Shown piece by piece: positions 41,464 to 49,544 of a stretch of 64,000 nt of DNA. The notes beneath the pieces are model-generated. The model worked only from the letters and a program-made list of their open reading frames with translations, was not told where the DNA came from and searched no databases. Both the position numbers and the translations under genes were made by a program. The stretch's first letter is position 1; the number at the start of each line of letters is the position of its first letter. The stretch lies in contig OZ241998.1 in assembly GCA_965204655.1 (NCBI GenBank), positions 2,108,001 through 2,172,000 of the forward strand. Reading direction: 5' to 3'. The stretch comes from CATQHL01 sp965204655. GTDB taxonomy: Bacteria > Actinomycetota > Acidimicrobiia > Acidimicrobiales > CATQHL01.

Positions 41464-41829
41464 TCAGAACTCCAGTCCCGCTTCGCGGGCGGCATCAGCC
41501 ACCGCAGCGACGCGCCCGTGGTACTGAAAACCGCCCCTGTCGAAGACGGCCGTGGATATGTTCGCCTGCAGGGCGCGCTCCGCTAGGAGGCGTCCGACCG
41601 CAGCCGCCGCGTCCATCGGAGACGGCGAAGAGTCCTTGATGTCCCCCTCCACGCTCGAAGCGGCCGCCAGCGTCCTGCCTGCATCGTCGTCTATGAGTTG
41701 GGCGCTGATGTGGCGGCTCGACCTGAACACCGCTAGGCGCGGACGCTCGGCCGAGCCCGCAATTTTCTTCCTCAGCCGGTGATGCCTGCGTAGGCGGGCT
41801 CGCCGGCGGGTGGCTGAAACGTTGGTCAT
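41464..41829 (-). CDS. rplR: 50S ribosomal protein L18
   Basis: L18 carries 5S rRNA with L5. The motifs RLRRHHRLRKKIAGSAERPRL and AVFRSSRHISAQLIDDDAGR and the closing FDRGGFQYHGRVAAVADAAREAG identify it. The 121-residue length is normal. It follows rplF by 47 nt. Confidence 0.96.
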   Translation of the reverse strand: MTNVSATRRRARLRRHHRLRKKIAGSAERPRLAVFRSSRHISAQLIDDDAGRTLAAASSVEGDIKDSSPSPMDAAAAVGRLLAERALQANISTAVFDRGGFQYHGRVAAVADAAREAGLEF

Positions 41830-41876
41830 CTGACTGCTGGACCTCCTCTTGAGGGTCTTGGCGCGTGCATTTTCGG

Positions 41877-42422
41877 TTAGGTAGCGGCCTTGCCCGCCTT
41901 GCGGCGGACGACCTCTCCGACGTGTCGTATCCCCTTGCCTTTGTAAGGTTCGGGCTTTCGCAACGCCCGAATCTCGGCCGCCGTCTGCCCCACCTTCTGC
42001 TTATCTATGCCGCAGACGCGAATGAGCGTGGGCTGCGGTACCTCGAAACTGATCCCTTCGGGTGCTTCCACCTTTACGGGGTGGCTGAAGCCCAACTGGA
42101 GTTCCAGTTTTTGGTCTCCCGCTGCGGCGGCCCGGTAACCCACACCCACGATCTCGAGTTCCCGCTGGTAGCCCTGGCTGACGCCGACCACCATGTTATT
42201 CAGGAGCGCCCGCGTGAGCCCGTGGAGGGAGCGCGACTCGCGCTCGTCGTCGCGGCGCTCCACGCGGATCTCTCTATCCTCCTGAGACACCTCTATGCCC
42301 TTGGGTATGGACTGGCAGAGTTCCCCTTTGGGGCCGGTGACGACGACCTTGCCCCCCCCGATGTTCACGGAGACTCCTTCCGGTACCGGAATCGGGGATT
42401 TGCCTACTCGCGACACGCTCAA
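41877..42422 (-). CDS. rplF: 50S ribosomal protein L6
   Basis: L6 lies near the factor-binding site. SRVGKSPIPVPEGVSVNIGG and GVGYRAAAAGDQKLELQLGFSHPV, then the KPEPYKGKGIRHVGE segment, are the two halves of the duplicated L6 fold. The start is GTG or ATG at 42422, 21 nt after the rpsH stop. Length is 181. Confidence 0.96.
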   Translation of the reverse strand: MSVSRVGKSPIPVPEGVSVNIGGGKVVVTGPKGELCQSIPKGIEVSQEDREIRVERRDDERESRSLHGLTRALLNNMVVGVSQGYQRELEIVGVGYRAAAAGDQKLELQLGFSHPVKVEAPEGISFEVPQPTLIRVCGIDKQKVGQTAAEIRALRKPEPYKGKGIRHVGEVVRRKAGKAAT

Positions 42423-42443
42423 CGACCTTTCTGCGTCAGTCCG

Positions 42444-42845
42444 CTACCAGACGTAACAGAGGATCTCGCCGCCAAGACGGCGGCGTCGGGCTTCTTGGTC
42501 GGTCATCAATCCCTTGCTGGTTGAGAGCACAGCGATGCCCAGCCCCCCCATGACGCGGGGCACCTTGTCGGCCTTGGTGTAGACGCGACGACCTGACTTG
42601 GAGATGCGTCTGAGTTCGGTGATCACACGCTCTCGCTCCGGGGAGTACTTCAGATCGATGGTGAGCAGTTGAGCCGGTCCGGCGCCCCCCCCGACCGCGT
42701 AGTCGGCTATGTACCCCTCGCGCCTCAGAACCTCGGCCAGCGCCTTCTTCATCTTGGAATACGGCATCTGCACCTCTTCATGCATGGCCAGGTTGGCGTT
42801 GCGGATTCTCGTGAGCATGTCGGCGATGGGATCGGTCATGGTCAT
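42444..42845 (-). CDS. rpsH: 30S ribosomal protein S8
   Basis: S8 is a primary 16S rRNA binder and translational regulator of the spc operon in E. coli. TDPIADMLTRIRNANLAMHE and the closing GLMTDQEARRRRLGGEILCYVW are typical. The ATG at 42845, with GGAGG 7 nt upstream, is preferred over the in-frame start at 42863. That gives 133 residues. Confidence 0.96.
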   Translation of the reverse strand: MTMTDPIADMLTRIRNANLAMHEEVQMPYSKMKKALAEVLRREGYIADYAVGGGAGPAQLLTIDLKYSPERERVITELRRISKSGRRVYTKADKVPRVMGGLGIAVLSTSKGLMTDQEARRRRLGGEILCYVW

Positions 42846-42856
42846 CTGGGCGCCTC

Positions 42857-43042
42857 CTACCAACTCGACTTGGTGAGCCCCGGGATCTCTCCGGCGTGGG
42901 CCATCTCACGCAGGCAAACTCGGCAGAGCCCGAACCTCCTGTACACGGAGCGCGGGCGCCCGCAACGGCGGCAGCGGGTGTACTGCCGCACCTTGAATTT
43001 GGGGGTCTTGGCTTGTTTGTTTACGAGGGCTTTCTTTGCCAT
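42857..43042 (-). CDS. rpsN: 30S ribosomal protein S14, zinc type
   Basis: The 61-residue S14 has C-x2-C and C-x2-C zinc ligands (YTRCRRCGRP, LCRVCLREMA), so it is the zinc-binding type Z. GGAAGGATAA before the ATG is a good ribosome binding site. A 147-nt space separates it from rplE, in contrast to the near-zero gaps elsewhere in the cluster. Confidence 0.97.
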   Translation of the reverse strand: MAKKALVNKQAKTPKFKVRQYTRCRRCGRPRSVYRRFGLCRVCLREMAHAGEIPGLTKSSW

Positions 43043-43183
43043 TTATCCTTCCGATGCTTCCTGTGTCTGGGTCTTATCCTGTCTTGCTTTATTTCGCTGC
43101 GAACCTCTCCGTTTGGTGGTTTCGTTTTCTCCTCGGCCACCTCTCGTGCGTATCTGCTCGCCGCCTCTGGGGGCGTCTCTCAT
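43043..43183 (-). CDS. Candidate small basic protein between rplE and rpsN
   Basis: The minus strand encodes a 46-codon frame from ATG at 43183 to a TAA at 43045-43043, directly abutting the rpsN ATG. The peptide starts MRDAPRGGEQIRTRGGRG and is rich in Arg, Lys, Gln and Gly with no hydrophobic core. The start lies 6 nt after the rplE stop codon. Codon choice (many AGA and AAA) is unlike neighbouring ribosomal genes and the ribosome binding site is weak, so it may be chance in a purine-rich spacer. I know no family for it. Confidence 0.25.
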   Translation of the reverse strand: MRDAPRGGEQIRTRGGRGENETTKRRGSQRNKARQDKTQTQEASEG

Positions 43184-43189
43184 GTCCGG

Positions 43190-43810
43190 TCAGCCGCCCT
43201 GGTGCTCTCGCCGCAGTGGAAAACCGAACGCTTCGAGCAGCAGCCGGGCGTCGTCGTCGTTGTTGGCGGTGGTGACGAGGGTGATGTCCATTCCCCGGAT
43301 GGTGTCTATCTTGTCGTAGTTGATCTCCGGGAAGATGAGTTGCTCCCGCACTCCGAAGGAGTAGTTCCCGCACCCGTCAAAGGAGTTCAGCGACAGCCCT
43401 CTGAAGTCGCGAATTCGGGGGATGGCGAGGTTGATGAGCCGATCTAGGAACTCCCACATTCGATCCCCCCTCAGAGTCGCCTTTACTCCGACGTTGCTCC
43501 CTTCTCTCAGTCTGAACCCCGCTATCGACCGACGAGCCCGCACCGTCACGGGACGCTGTCCTGATATGACCGACATGTCGGCGACTGCGCCTTCGAGCAG
43601 GCTGGCTTGGCGAGTCGCCTCTCCGACGCCCATGTTCAGCACGATCTTTTCCAAACAGGGCACTTGGTGGACATTGCTTAGGGCGAGTTCCTCCTGCAGA
43701 CGGGGGCGAATCTCCTCCCTGTAGAGCACCTTCAGCCGCGGAGGCGTCCTATTGGGTGCGGCCCCGGCGTCTGCGGGGGCGGAGGCGTCGGGGGCGCTCA
43801 CTGCGCTCAC
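43190..43810 (-). CDS. rplE: 50S ribosomal protein L5
   Basis: L5 bridges 5S rRNA to the P-site tRNA. LKVLYREEIRPRLQEELALSN and CLEKIVLNMGVGEATRQ and GMDITLVTTANNDDDARLLL are diagnostic. The 206 residues include an N-terminal Ala/Pro-rich extension of about 25 residues (SAPDASAPADAGAAPN) before the usual start. It overlaps rplX by 4 nt. Confidence 0.96.
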   Translation of the reverse strand: MSAVSAPDASAPADAGAAPNRTPPRLKVLYREEIRPRLQEELALSNVHQVPCLEKIVLNMGVGEATRQASLLEGAVADMSVISGQRPVTVRARRSIAGFRLREGSNVGVKATLRGDRMWEFLDRLINLAIPRIRDFRGLSLNSFDGCGNYSFGVREQLIFPEINYDKIDTIRGMDITLVTTANNDDDARLLLEAFGFPLRREHQGG

Positions 43811-44124
43811 GGAATATCCGCTCCGGTGCGCCTGCAGATGCGCACCTTCTCCCCGTCGGGCGTGAAGCGGTACCCGACCCTGGTGGGCTTGCCGTCATCT
43901 GGGCTGATGACGGCTACCCGGGAGATCGGAATGGGCATGTCCTTGTCGATGATGCCTCCCTGCATGACGCCCGCCCGGTTGGGTTTCTGATGCTTTTTCA
44001 CGACGTTCAGACCGTCCACGAGCAGAGTGCCCTCCTCCGGGAAAACAGCGGAGACCACGCCCTGCGCCTTGCGGTCCTTGCCTGAGAGCACCACCACGCG
44101 GTCGCCCTTGCGTATCTTGGCCAT
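43807..44124 (-). CDS. rplX: 50S ribosomal protein L24
   Basis: L24 starts 50S assembly and lies near the exit. The KOW motif reads IRKGDRVVVLSGKDRKAQGVV. The ATG at 44124 overlaps the rplN stop by one base and has GGAGG upstream; the much longer open frame to 44433 is only the out-of-frame shadow of rplN. Length is 105 residues. Confidence 0.96.
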   Translation of the reverse strand: MAKIRKGDRVVVLSGKDRKAQGVVSAVFPEEGTLLVDGLNVVKKHQKPNRAGVMQGGIIDKDMPIPISRVAVISPDDGKPTRVGYRFTPDGEKVRICRRTGADIP

Positions 44125-44492
44125 CAGAGAACCTCCGCCGCTAGAGAGACGATGCGCATGAAACGTTTGTCTCGGAGTTCGCGCCCCACAGGGCCGAAGA
44201 TGCGTGTTCCGCTGGGCTGGTTCTGTTCGTTGAGCAGAACTGCGGCGTTCTCGTCGAAGCGGATGTAACTGCCGTCTAGCCTGCGCTTCTCCTTGCGGGT
44301 CCGCACCACCACGCAGCGCACCACGTCGCCTTTCTTCACTGACGCCCCGGGGATAGCCGACTTCACTGTGCCCACAAAGACGTCTCCGATGGAGGCGTAG
44401 CGGCGTCCCGAGCCGCCTAGCACCTTGATGCAAAGCACCTCCTTGGCGCCGGAGTTGTCCGCCACTTTGAGGCGGGTTTCTTGCTGAATCAT
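44124..44492 (-). CDS. rplN: 50S ribosomal protein L14
   Basis: L14 forms an intersubunit bridge. The 122 residues begin MIQQETRLKVADNSGAKEVL and contain KKGDVVRCVVVRTRKEKRR and the closing KRFMRIVSLAAEVL. Both the length and sequence are typical. It lies 9 nt after rpsQ. Confidence 0.98.
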   Translation of the reverse strand: MIQQETRLKVADNSGAKEVLCIKVLGGSGRRYASIGDVFVGTVKSAIPGASVKKGDVVRCVVVRTRKEKRRLDGSYIRFDENAAVLLNEQNQPSGTRIFGPVGRELRDKRFMRIVSLAAEVL

Positions 44493-44501
44493 GGGGAACT
44501 G

Positions 44502-44942
44502 CTACCTTGCTCTTTCCAGTATTTCGACTAGCCGCCAGCGCTTTTTCTTAGAAAGCGGACGGGTCTCAGCCACCCTGACTTTGTCGCCGACGCCGAGTGC
44601 GCCCTCGGCGTCGTGGACATAGAGACGGGTGCGGCGCTGCACGATCTTGCCGTAGTTGCGATGGCGCACCCGTTCGGTGAGGAGCACCACGGCGGTGCGG
44701 TCCATGGAGTTCGACACGACCACGCCTTCCCGCTGTTTGCGGCGGGCTCGTTCAAGATCGGGGGAGGACACAGAGGCCGCGGTGGCCTCAGTGGCCGCGG
44801 GAGGCGTGTCCGCTGAACTTTCCGCCCGGGGGTCCGCGGCGGCTTCTTCAGGAGCGTCTTCGCTCACGGCGGCGTCTTCGCTCTCAGGAGCGTCTTCGCC
44901 CACGGATGCGTCGTCCGTTTTCGGAGTGGAGTCTTCAGGCAT
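44502..44942 (-). CDS. rpsQ: 30S ribosomal protein S17 with acidic N-terminal extension
   Basis: The S17 core (REGVVVSNSMDRTAVVLLTE, KIVQRRTRLYVHDAEG, VGDKVRVAETRPLSKKKRW) occupies the C-terminal half of a 146-residue protein. The first 60 or so residues are an Asp/Glu/Ala/Ser-rich, probably disordered segment (for example ESEDAAVSEDAPEEAAADP). S17 is usually about 80-90 residues. The ATG at 44942 overlaps the rpmC end by 8 nt. An earlier start would read through rpmC out of frame. Confidence 0.93.
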   Translation of the reverse strand: MPEDSTPKTDDASVGEDAPESEDAAVSEDAPEEAAADPRAESSADTPPAATEATAASVSSPDLERARRKQREGVVVSNSMDRTAVVLLTERVRHRNYGKIVQRRTRLYVHDAEGALGVGDKVRVAETRPLSKKKRWRLVEILERAR

Positions 44943-45273
44943 TTCTCTTGCTCTTGTCTTTCCGCGGCTTCTTGCGCTGCTCGTCTTCTGCGGCCTGCGA
45001 TTCTTCGGGCGGGTCGCTTCTGTCGTCCGCCGCCCGTTCGGAGGATGTCCCGCCCTCCGAGGAGAGCGACCGCTCGGCCTCTTGGATTTCACGCACTCTG
45101 AGTTCGGTGTGAATACGCGCCACCTGCCTGCGCGTTTCCTTGAGCATGTTCATGTTGTCGAGTTGGCCGGTGGCGTTCTGGAACTTCAGGTTCAAGAGTT
45201 CGTCCTTGGTTTCGTCAAGCATTCCGAGGAGTTCCCGATCTTCCATCTCAGCCAGGTTTCGTCTACGCGCCAT
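44935..45273 (-). CDS. rpmC: 50S ribosomal protein L29 with extended C-terminus
   Basis: L29 sits at the exit tunnel and contacts targeting factors. The first 65 residues (NLAEMEDRELLGMLDETKDE, NMLKETRRQVARIHTELRVRE) are the usual helical hairpin. A further 45 residues are acidic, then Lys/Arg-rich (SEGGTSSERAADDRSD, then RKKPRKDKSKRNA). The end overlaps rpsQ by 8 nt. Confidence 0.94.
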   Translation of the reverse strand: MARRRNLAEMEDRELLGMLDETKDELLNLKFQNATGQLDNMNMLKETRRQVARIHTELRVREIQEAERSLSSEGGTSSERAADDRSDPPEESQAAEDEQRKKPRKDKSKRNA

Positions 45274-45278
45274 CGAAC

Positions 45279-45695
45279 TTAGATGCCTTGGTGTCGCGAG
45301 ATGAACCGGGCTTTCACCGGCAACTTCTGGATGGCGCGGTCGATAGCCTCGCGCGCCACGTTCAGGTCGGGGTAGGACAATTCAAACAGAACCCGCCCCG
45401 GGCGCACGACCGCCACCCAGCGCTCCGGGTTGCCTTTGCCCGACCCCATCCGAGTCTCTGCCGGCTTCTGCGTCACGGGCTTGTCGGGAAAGACGTTGAT
45501 CCAGACCTTCCCGCCCCGCCGGACGTGGCGGGTCATGGCTACACGAGCAGCCTCGATCTGAGGCGCAGTGATCCAACCTGGCTCCAGCGTCTGGATGCCG
45601 TAGTCGCCGAAAGCCAACTCCGCACCCCCTTTGGTCATTCCCTTGGTGCGCCCGCGGTGTTGCTTGCGATAGCGGGTCTTTTTGGGCATCAACAT
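45279..45695 (-). CDS. rplP: 50S ribosomal protein L16
   Basis: L16 positions the aminoacyl-tRNA in the A site. MLMPKKTRYRKQHRGRTKG, the ARVAMTRHVRRGGKVWINVFP region and RMGSGKGNPERWVAVVRPGR are diagnostic. The ATG at 45695 gives the conserved ML-P start; an internal ATG at 45689 is possible. It follows rpsC by 2 nt. Confidence 0.97.
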   Translation of the reverse strand: MLMPKKTRYRKQHRGRTKGMTKGGAELAFGDYGIQTLEPGWITAPQIEAARVAMTRHVRRGGKVWINVFPDKPVTQKPAETRMGSGKGNPERWVAVVRPGRVLFELSYPDLNVAREAIDRAIQKLPVKARFISRHQGI

Positions 45696-45697
45696 GG

Positions 45698-46606
45698 CTA
45701 ATCGGCGTCTCCTGGTCGGAAATGGGGAACTTCCTGCTGGCCTCGGGCGACCCGCTCGAGTTCCTCTTCCTGCTCTAGCAGGCGTTCGAACTCTTCATCG
45801 GCCTCCGCTACTAAGGGGCGCATCTCTTCGAGTTCGGTGGGGTACTCCTGCTCGGTCTCCTCGCTGCGGCGCCGGGCGGAGGAAGCCACGATCTTCCGGG
45901 CGCGAGTGGGGCCTGCCGTTTCACCTACGGCCATGGCTACCTCACGATTGATCTTCTCCTCGCTGTCAATCGCATATGGAAGGATGTCGCCCTTATAAGT
46001 CCAGACTTTCACGCCGATCCTGCCGTAGGTGGTGTGCGCCTCCCGGAAGCCGTAGTCGATGTCGGCGCGCAGGGTGTGCAGAGGAACTCGACCTTCCCTG
46101 TACCACTCGGTGCGGGCCATCTCCGATCCTCCTAGGCGCCCCGAGCACTGCACCCGAATGCCCTTGGCGCCCGCCTTCTGGGCGTTCTGGACAGCCCGCT
46201 TCATAGCCCGCCGGAACGCCACTCGTCCGGTCAGTTGGTCGGCGATGCCCTGAGCTATGAGAGCAGCTTCCAGTTCGGGTTCCTTGATTTCCTGCACGTT
46301 GAGTTGGACTTTCTTGTTGCCGGTTATCTCAGCGAGCCCAGCGCGAAGCCGATCTGCTTCCGATCCCTTGCGGCCTATGACGATCCCCGGACGGGCGGTG
46401 TGCACGTCTATGCGAAGTCGGTCTCTCGTGCGTTCCACCTCAATGCGGCTGATGGCGGCGTGAGGAAGTTCCCCCATCAGGTAGTCGCGGATCTTCCAGT
46501 CCTCAATCACGAACTCCTGGTACTCCTTGCGGGTGGCAAACCAGCGAGACTTCCAGTCAGTGGTGATGCCGAGTCGGAATCCGTAGGGGTTGACTTTTTG
46601 TCCCAT
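45698..46606 (-). CDS. rpsC: 30S ribosomal protein S3 with acidic C-terminal tail
   Basis: S3 lies at the mRNA entry. The N-terminal KH domain (MGQKVNPYGFRLGITTDWKS, PGIVIGRKGSEADRLRAGL) and C-terminal domain (GRLGGSEMARTEWYREGRVP) are normal. Residues from about 235 to 302 form a Glu-rich tail (VAEADEEFERLLEQEEELER), longer than in E. coli S3 (about 230 residues). Its ATG overlaps the rplV stop by one base. Confidence 0.95.
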   Translation of the reverse strand: MGQKVNPYGFRLGITTDWKSRWFATRKEYQEFVIEDWKIRDYLMGELPHAAISRIEVERTRDRLRIDVHTARPGIVIGRKGSEADRLRAGLAEITGNKKVQLNVQEIKEPELEAALIAQGIADQLTGRVAFRRAMKRAVQNAQKAGAKGIRVQCSGRLGGSEMARTEWYREGRVPLHTLRADIDYGFREAHTTYGRIGVKVWTYKGDILPYAIDSEEKINREVAMAVGETAGPTRARKIVASSARRRSEETEQEYPTELEEMRPLVAEADEEFERLLEQEEELERVARGQQEVPHFRPGDAD

Positions 46607-47430
46607 CAGTTTTCCTCTGCTTTCTTTCCGGCGTTTCCGTCGGCGTTCTTTCCAGTGTCCTTGTCGGCCTTCTTACCGGCGCCTTTTCCGGTGTCCTTTC
46701 CGGCCTTCCCCCCGGCCTCCTTGTTGGTTTCAGAGGGCTCTGCTTCGTCCTCGCGTCCGTCAGCTTCAGCGTCAAGGGCCTCGGTGCCGTCGGTGTCAGC
46801 AGCAGCCTCCGCGGCGTCGTCGTCGCCGGCGTCGTCTTGGGGGTCGGCGTCAGTGTCAGCCTCCTCAGCGCTGCCTTCGGGGGCGTCGTCGGATTCTGCT
46901 GGGGCGTCGGGAGCGTCGCTGCCTTCAGCGCTGCCTTCGGCGTCGTCGGCCTCGTCCGTTTCCTCCTTCGCAGCAGCCGCCGCACGGCTGGCCTCAACCC
47001 TGCGCCGGCGGGCTTCCTGAGCCGCCGAACTTCTGCTCGCTCTTATCTCCCGCTCCTCCGCGGTGAAGCGTCCTAGCACCACGGTGATGTGGCAAGTCCG
47101 CTTGAGGATGGGGGTCGCCCGACCGCGCGCCCTCGGTCTCCAGCGCTTGATGCTCGGCCCCAGGTCGGCATAGCACTCCAAGACGAAGAGGTCTTCGGTG
47201 TCTAACTGCTTGTTGCTCTCGGCGTTTGCCCCCGCCGATTCCAGGCACTGCAAGACCTTCCCCGCAATGCGCCGCTCCGAAAACTTGAGCGTCTCCGCCG
47301 CCTGCACATACGACTTGCCTCGTATCTGCTGGAGCACCACGCGCGTCTTTGAAGCCGAACCGCGCACGTAGCGGAGCGTGGCGCGTGCGGCGACGGGCGG
47401 ACGGCTGCGGACGGCGGCTGCGTTGGCCAT
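46606..47430 (-). CDS. rplV: 50S ribosomal protein L22 with very long acidic/Lys-Gly tail
   Basis: L22 lines the exit tunnel. Residues 1-130 give the conserved fold (KTRVVLQQIRGKSYVQAAET, RPRARGRATPILKRTCHITV). The remaining 140 or so residues are low complexity: first Ala/Glu/Asp-rich (EETDEADDAEGSAEGSDAPD and on), then Gly/Lys/Asp-rich (GKDTGKGAGKKADKDTGK). The tail is longer than the protein core. The ATG at 47430 overlaps the rpsS stop; the longer open frame upstream is a shadow of rpsS and rplB. Confidence 0.94.
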   Translation of the reverse strand: MANAAAVRSRPPVAARATLRYVRGSASKTRVVLQQIRGKSYVQAAETLKFSERRIAGKVLQCLESAGANAESNKQLDTEDLFVLECYADLGPSIKRWRPRARGRATPILKRTCHITVVLGRFTAEEREIRASRSSAAQEARRRRVEASRAAAAAKEETDEADDAEGSAEGSDAPDAPAESDDAPEGSAEEADTDADPQDDAGDDDAAEAAADTDGTEALDAEADGREDEAEPSETNKEAGGKAGKDTGKGAGKKADKDTGKNADGNAGKKAEEN

Positions 47431-47708
47431 CAGCGTTTGCCGCCCCGTTCCTGTCCGGCGTGATAACGGAACGTGCGGGTGGGGGCGAACTCCCCTAGCT
47501 TGTGTCCGACCATGGTTTCGGTGATGTAGATGGGCACGTGCTTCCGTCCGTCGTGCACCGCAATCGTGTGTCCGACCATGTCCGGGATGATGGTGGATCG
47601 GCGCGACCAGGTTCTTATGACCCGCTTCTCGTTGGCATCGTTCAGAGCGTCCACCTTCTTGATCAGGTGGGCGTCCACGAACGGCCCCTTCTTCAGGCTT
47701 CTCGGCAT
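47430..47708 (-). CDS. rpsS: 30S ribosomal protein S19
   Basis: S19 binds the top of the 30S head with S13. MPRSLKKGPFVDAHLIKKVD and SRRSTIIPDMVGHTIAVHDG, with the closing FAPTRTFRYHAGQERGGKR, are typical. The 92-residue length is normal. It follows rplB by 39 nt. Confidence 0.98.
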   Translation of the reverse strand: MPRSLKKGPFVDAHLIKKVDALNDANEKRVIRTWSRRSTIIPDMVGHTIAVHDGRKHVPIYITETMVGHKLGEFAPTRTFRYHAGQERGGKR

Positions 47709-47747
47709 TCGTCCTCCCTCGTGTTCTCGTCTTCTCCCCAGGCTGCC

Positions 47748-48584
47748 CTAGCGACGGCTTCCCCGCTTGCGGCGGCGGCGCAGGATCATCTGCGAAGACT
47801 GCTTCTTGGGGTTGCGCGTGCGGCCTTCCGGCTTTCCCCACGGAGAGACCGGGTGACGCCCGCCGGAACTCTTACCCTCGCCCCCGCCGAGAGGGTGATC
47901 CACCGGATTCATGGCCACGCCCCTGGTCTGAGGGCGTACACCCTTCCAGCGGTTGCGTCCAGCCTTGCCCACCTTGATTAGTTCGTGCTCGGCGTTGCCC
48001 ACGGCGCCCACGGTCGCTCTGCACTCAATAGGGACCTGACGCATCTCCGTGCTGGGCAGCCTCAGCATGGCGTGGGGGCCTTCCTTGGCTACGAGTTGGA
48101 CGCGGGAACCAGCCGAGCGGGCCAAGCGTCCGCCCGCCCCGGGCTTGAGTTCAACGTTGTGGATGACGGTGCCTACCGGGATGTAGCGAAGCGGCAGGGC
48201 GTTGCCCGGTCGTATCTCCGACCCCTGACCAGAGCAGAGCACGTCCCCCAGCTTCACTCCTTCAGGGGCGAGGATGTAAGACTTGGCGCCGTCGTGGTAG
48301 TGCAGAAGCGCTATCCGGCAACTCCGGTTGGGGTCGTACTCAACCGCCGCGACTTTGGCGGGCACACCGTCTTTCCTTCGGTGGAAATCGATCATCCGGT
48401 ATCGGCGCTTATGTCCGCCTCCTCGGTGCCTGGCCGTCTTGCGCCCTGCGTTGTTGCGTCCGCCCTTGCTCGTTTTGGGGGAGAGCAACGACTTCTCGGG
48501 GGTCGACTTGGTGATTTCCGAGAAATCGTGGGCGGTCTGGAAGCGGCGTCCCGGACTGGTAGGCCTTCGGCGATGGATGCTCAC
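47748..48584 (-). CDS. rplB: 50S ribosomal protein L2
   Basis: L2 supports the peptidyl transferase centre and subunit joining. The 278 residues contain GGRNNAGRKTARHRGGGHKR, RSAGSRVQLVAKEG and RGVAMNPVDHPLGGGEGKS with its conserved functional His. The start is GTG at 48584, 4 nt after the rplW stop. Confidence 0.98.
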   Translation of the reverse strand: MSIHRRRPTSPGRRFQTAHDFSEITKSTPEKSLLSPKTSKGGRNNAGRKTARHRGGGHKRRYRMIDFHRRKDGVPAKVAAVEYDPNRSCRIALLHYHDGAKSYILAPEGVKLGDVLCSGQGSEIRPGNALPLRYIPVGTVIHNVELKPGAGGRLARSAGSRVQLVAKEGPHAMLRLPSTEMRQVPIECRATVGAVGNAEHELIKVGKAGRNRWKGVRPQTRGVAMNPVDHPLGGGEGKSSGGRHPVSPWGKPEGRTRNPKKQSSQMILRRRRKRGSRR

Positions 48585-48588
48585 TGGA

Positions 48589-48879
48589 TCAGACCTCGAA
48601 GAGTTCGATGCTCTCGCCCTCGGCGAGGGTGACCATGGCGCGCTTGGTGTCGGGCCGTTTCCCGTAGTTGCGGCTGCGGTTATTGCGGATGCGCTTTCCC
48701 TTTCTACGCAGGGTGTTCACCTTCACGACCGTCACGTCGAAGACTGCCTCCACCGCCTGAGCGATTTCGGGCTTGGTGCTGTCTGGATGTACCTTGAATG
48801 TGTAGACGCCGTCTTGGATTAGCTGAAAGCCCTTCTCGCTCATGACCGGTTCGAGCAGAACGTTCCGCGGGTCTTTCAT
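48589..48879 (-). CDS. rplW: 50S ribosomal protein L23
   Basis: L23 is the exit-site docking protein for trigger factor and SRP. VLLEPVMSEKGFQLIQDGVY and IAQAVEAVFDVTVVKVNTLR, then RRKGKRIRNNRSRNYGKRPD, identify it. Length 96 is normal. It overlaps rplD by 4 nt. Confidence 0.97.
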   Translation of the reverse strand: MKDPRNVLLEPVMSEKGFQLIQDGVYTFKVHPDSTKPEIAQAVEAVFDVTVVKVNTLRRKGKRIRNNRSRNYGKRPDTKRAMVTLAEGESIELFEV

Positions 48880-49541
48880 GACTGGCTCCCGTTCTCGGAT
48901 TGATGCGCCTGGGAGCGCTCGTTGACCGACGCCAGGGAGCTTTCCGTGAAGACCATCACGTCGCTCAGCAGCACGTCGTAGGTATTTAGCTGATCGGGGG
49001 GGAGCAGGCTGACTCTGGGGATGTTGCGAAAACTCTTGCCAGCCAGTTCGTCGGGCCGTTCGAGCACAAGCAGCACTTTGCCCTCCGCCCCGACAGCTTC
49101 CAGTTTGTGCACTGCCTCGGCTGTGGAAGGCTGATCAAACCGCCAAGCGTTCACCACGATGATCTTCTTGGAAGACGCCCGGTCGGAGAGCGCCGAGTTC
49201 AGCGCCAAGCGCTTCATCTTCTTGGGTGTCTTCTGGGCGTAGCTACGCGGTTTGGGTCCGTGTGCGACGCCGCCGCCGCGCCAGAGCGGAGACCGGATCG
49301 ACCCGTGCCTGGCGCGCCCGATGCCCTTCTGACGCCAGGGCTTCCTTCCGCCGCCGCGCACCTCCGAGCGGGTCTTGGTGCTGTGCGTGCCGCGGCGCCG
49401 TGCAGCTAGTTGTGCGGTAACCACTTGGTGCATGACGGCAGGACGAGGCTCAATCCCAAAAATCTCAGCAGCGAGTTCCACGCTCCCGACCTCTTCGCCT
49501 GAGTCGTCGAGCACCGGAATCTGCAGGTCACTGGCCGGCAT
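48876..49541 (-). CDS. rplD: 50S ribosomal protein L4
   Basis: L4 projects into the exit tunnel. MHQVVTAQLAARRRGTHSTK, RGGGRKPWRQKGIGRARHGS and the closing Rossmann-like part (KVLLVLERPDELAGKSFRN) are diagnostic. The 221-residue length is normal. It begins 3 nt after the rplC stop. Confidence 0.97.
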   Translation of the reverse strand: MPASDLQIPVLDDSGEEVGSVELAAEIFGIEPRPAVMHQVVTAQLAARRRGTHSTKTRSEVRGGGRKPWRQKGIGRARHGSIRSPLWRGGGVAHGPKPRSYAQKTPKKMKRLALNSALSDRASSKKIIVVNAWRFDQPSTAEAVHKLEAVGAEGKVLLVLERPDELAGKSFRNIPRVSLLPPDQLNTYDVLLSDVMVFTESSLASVNERSQAHQSENGSQS

Positions 49542-49544
49542 GGC

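Noticed and set aside
44127..44433. Long N-terminal extension of L24
   Set aside because: That part is rplN read in a wrong frame; GGAGG and a conserved start at 44124 decide the true start.
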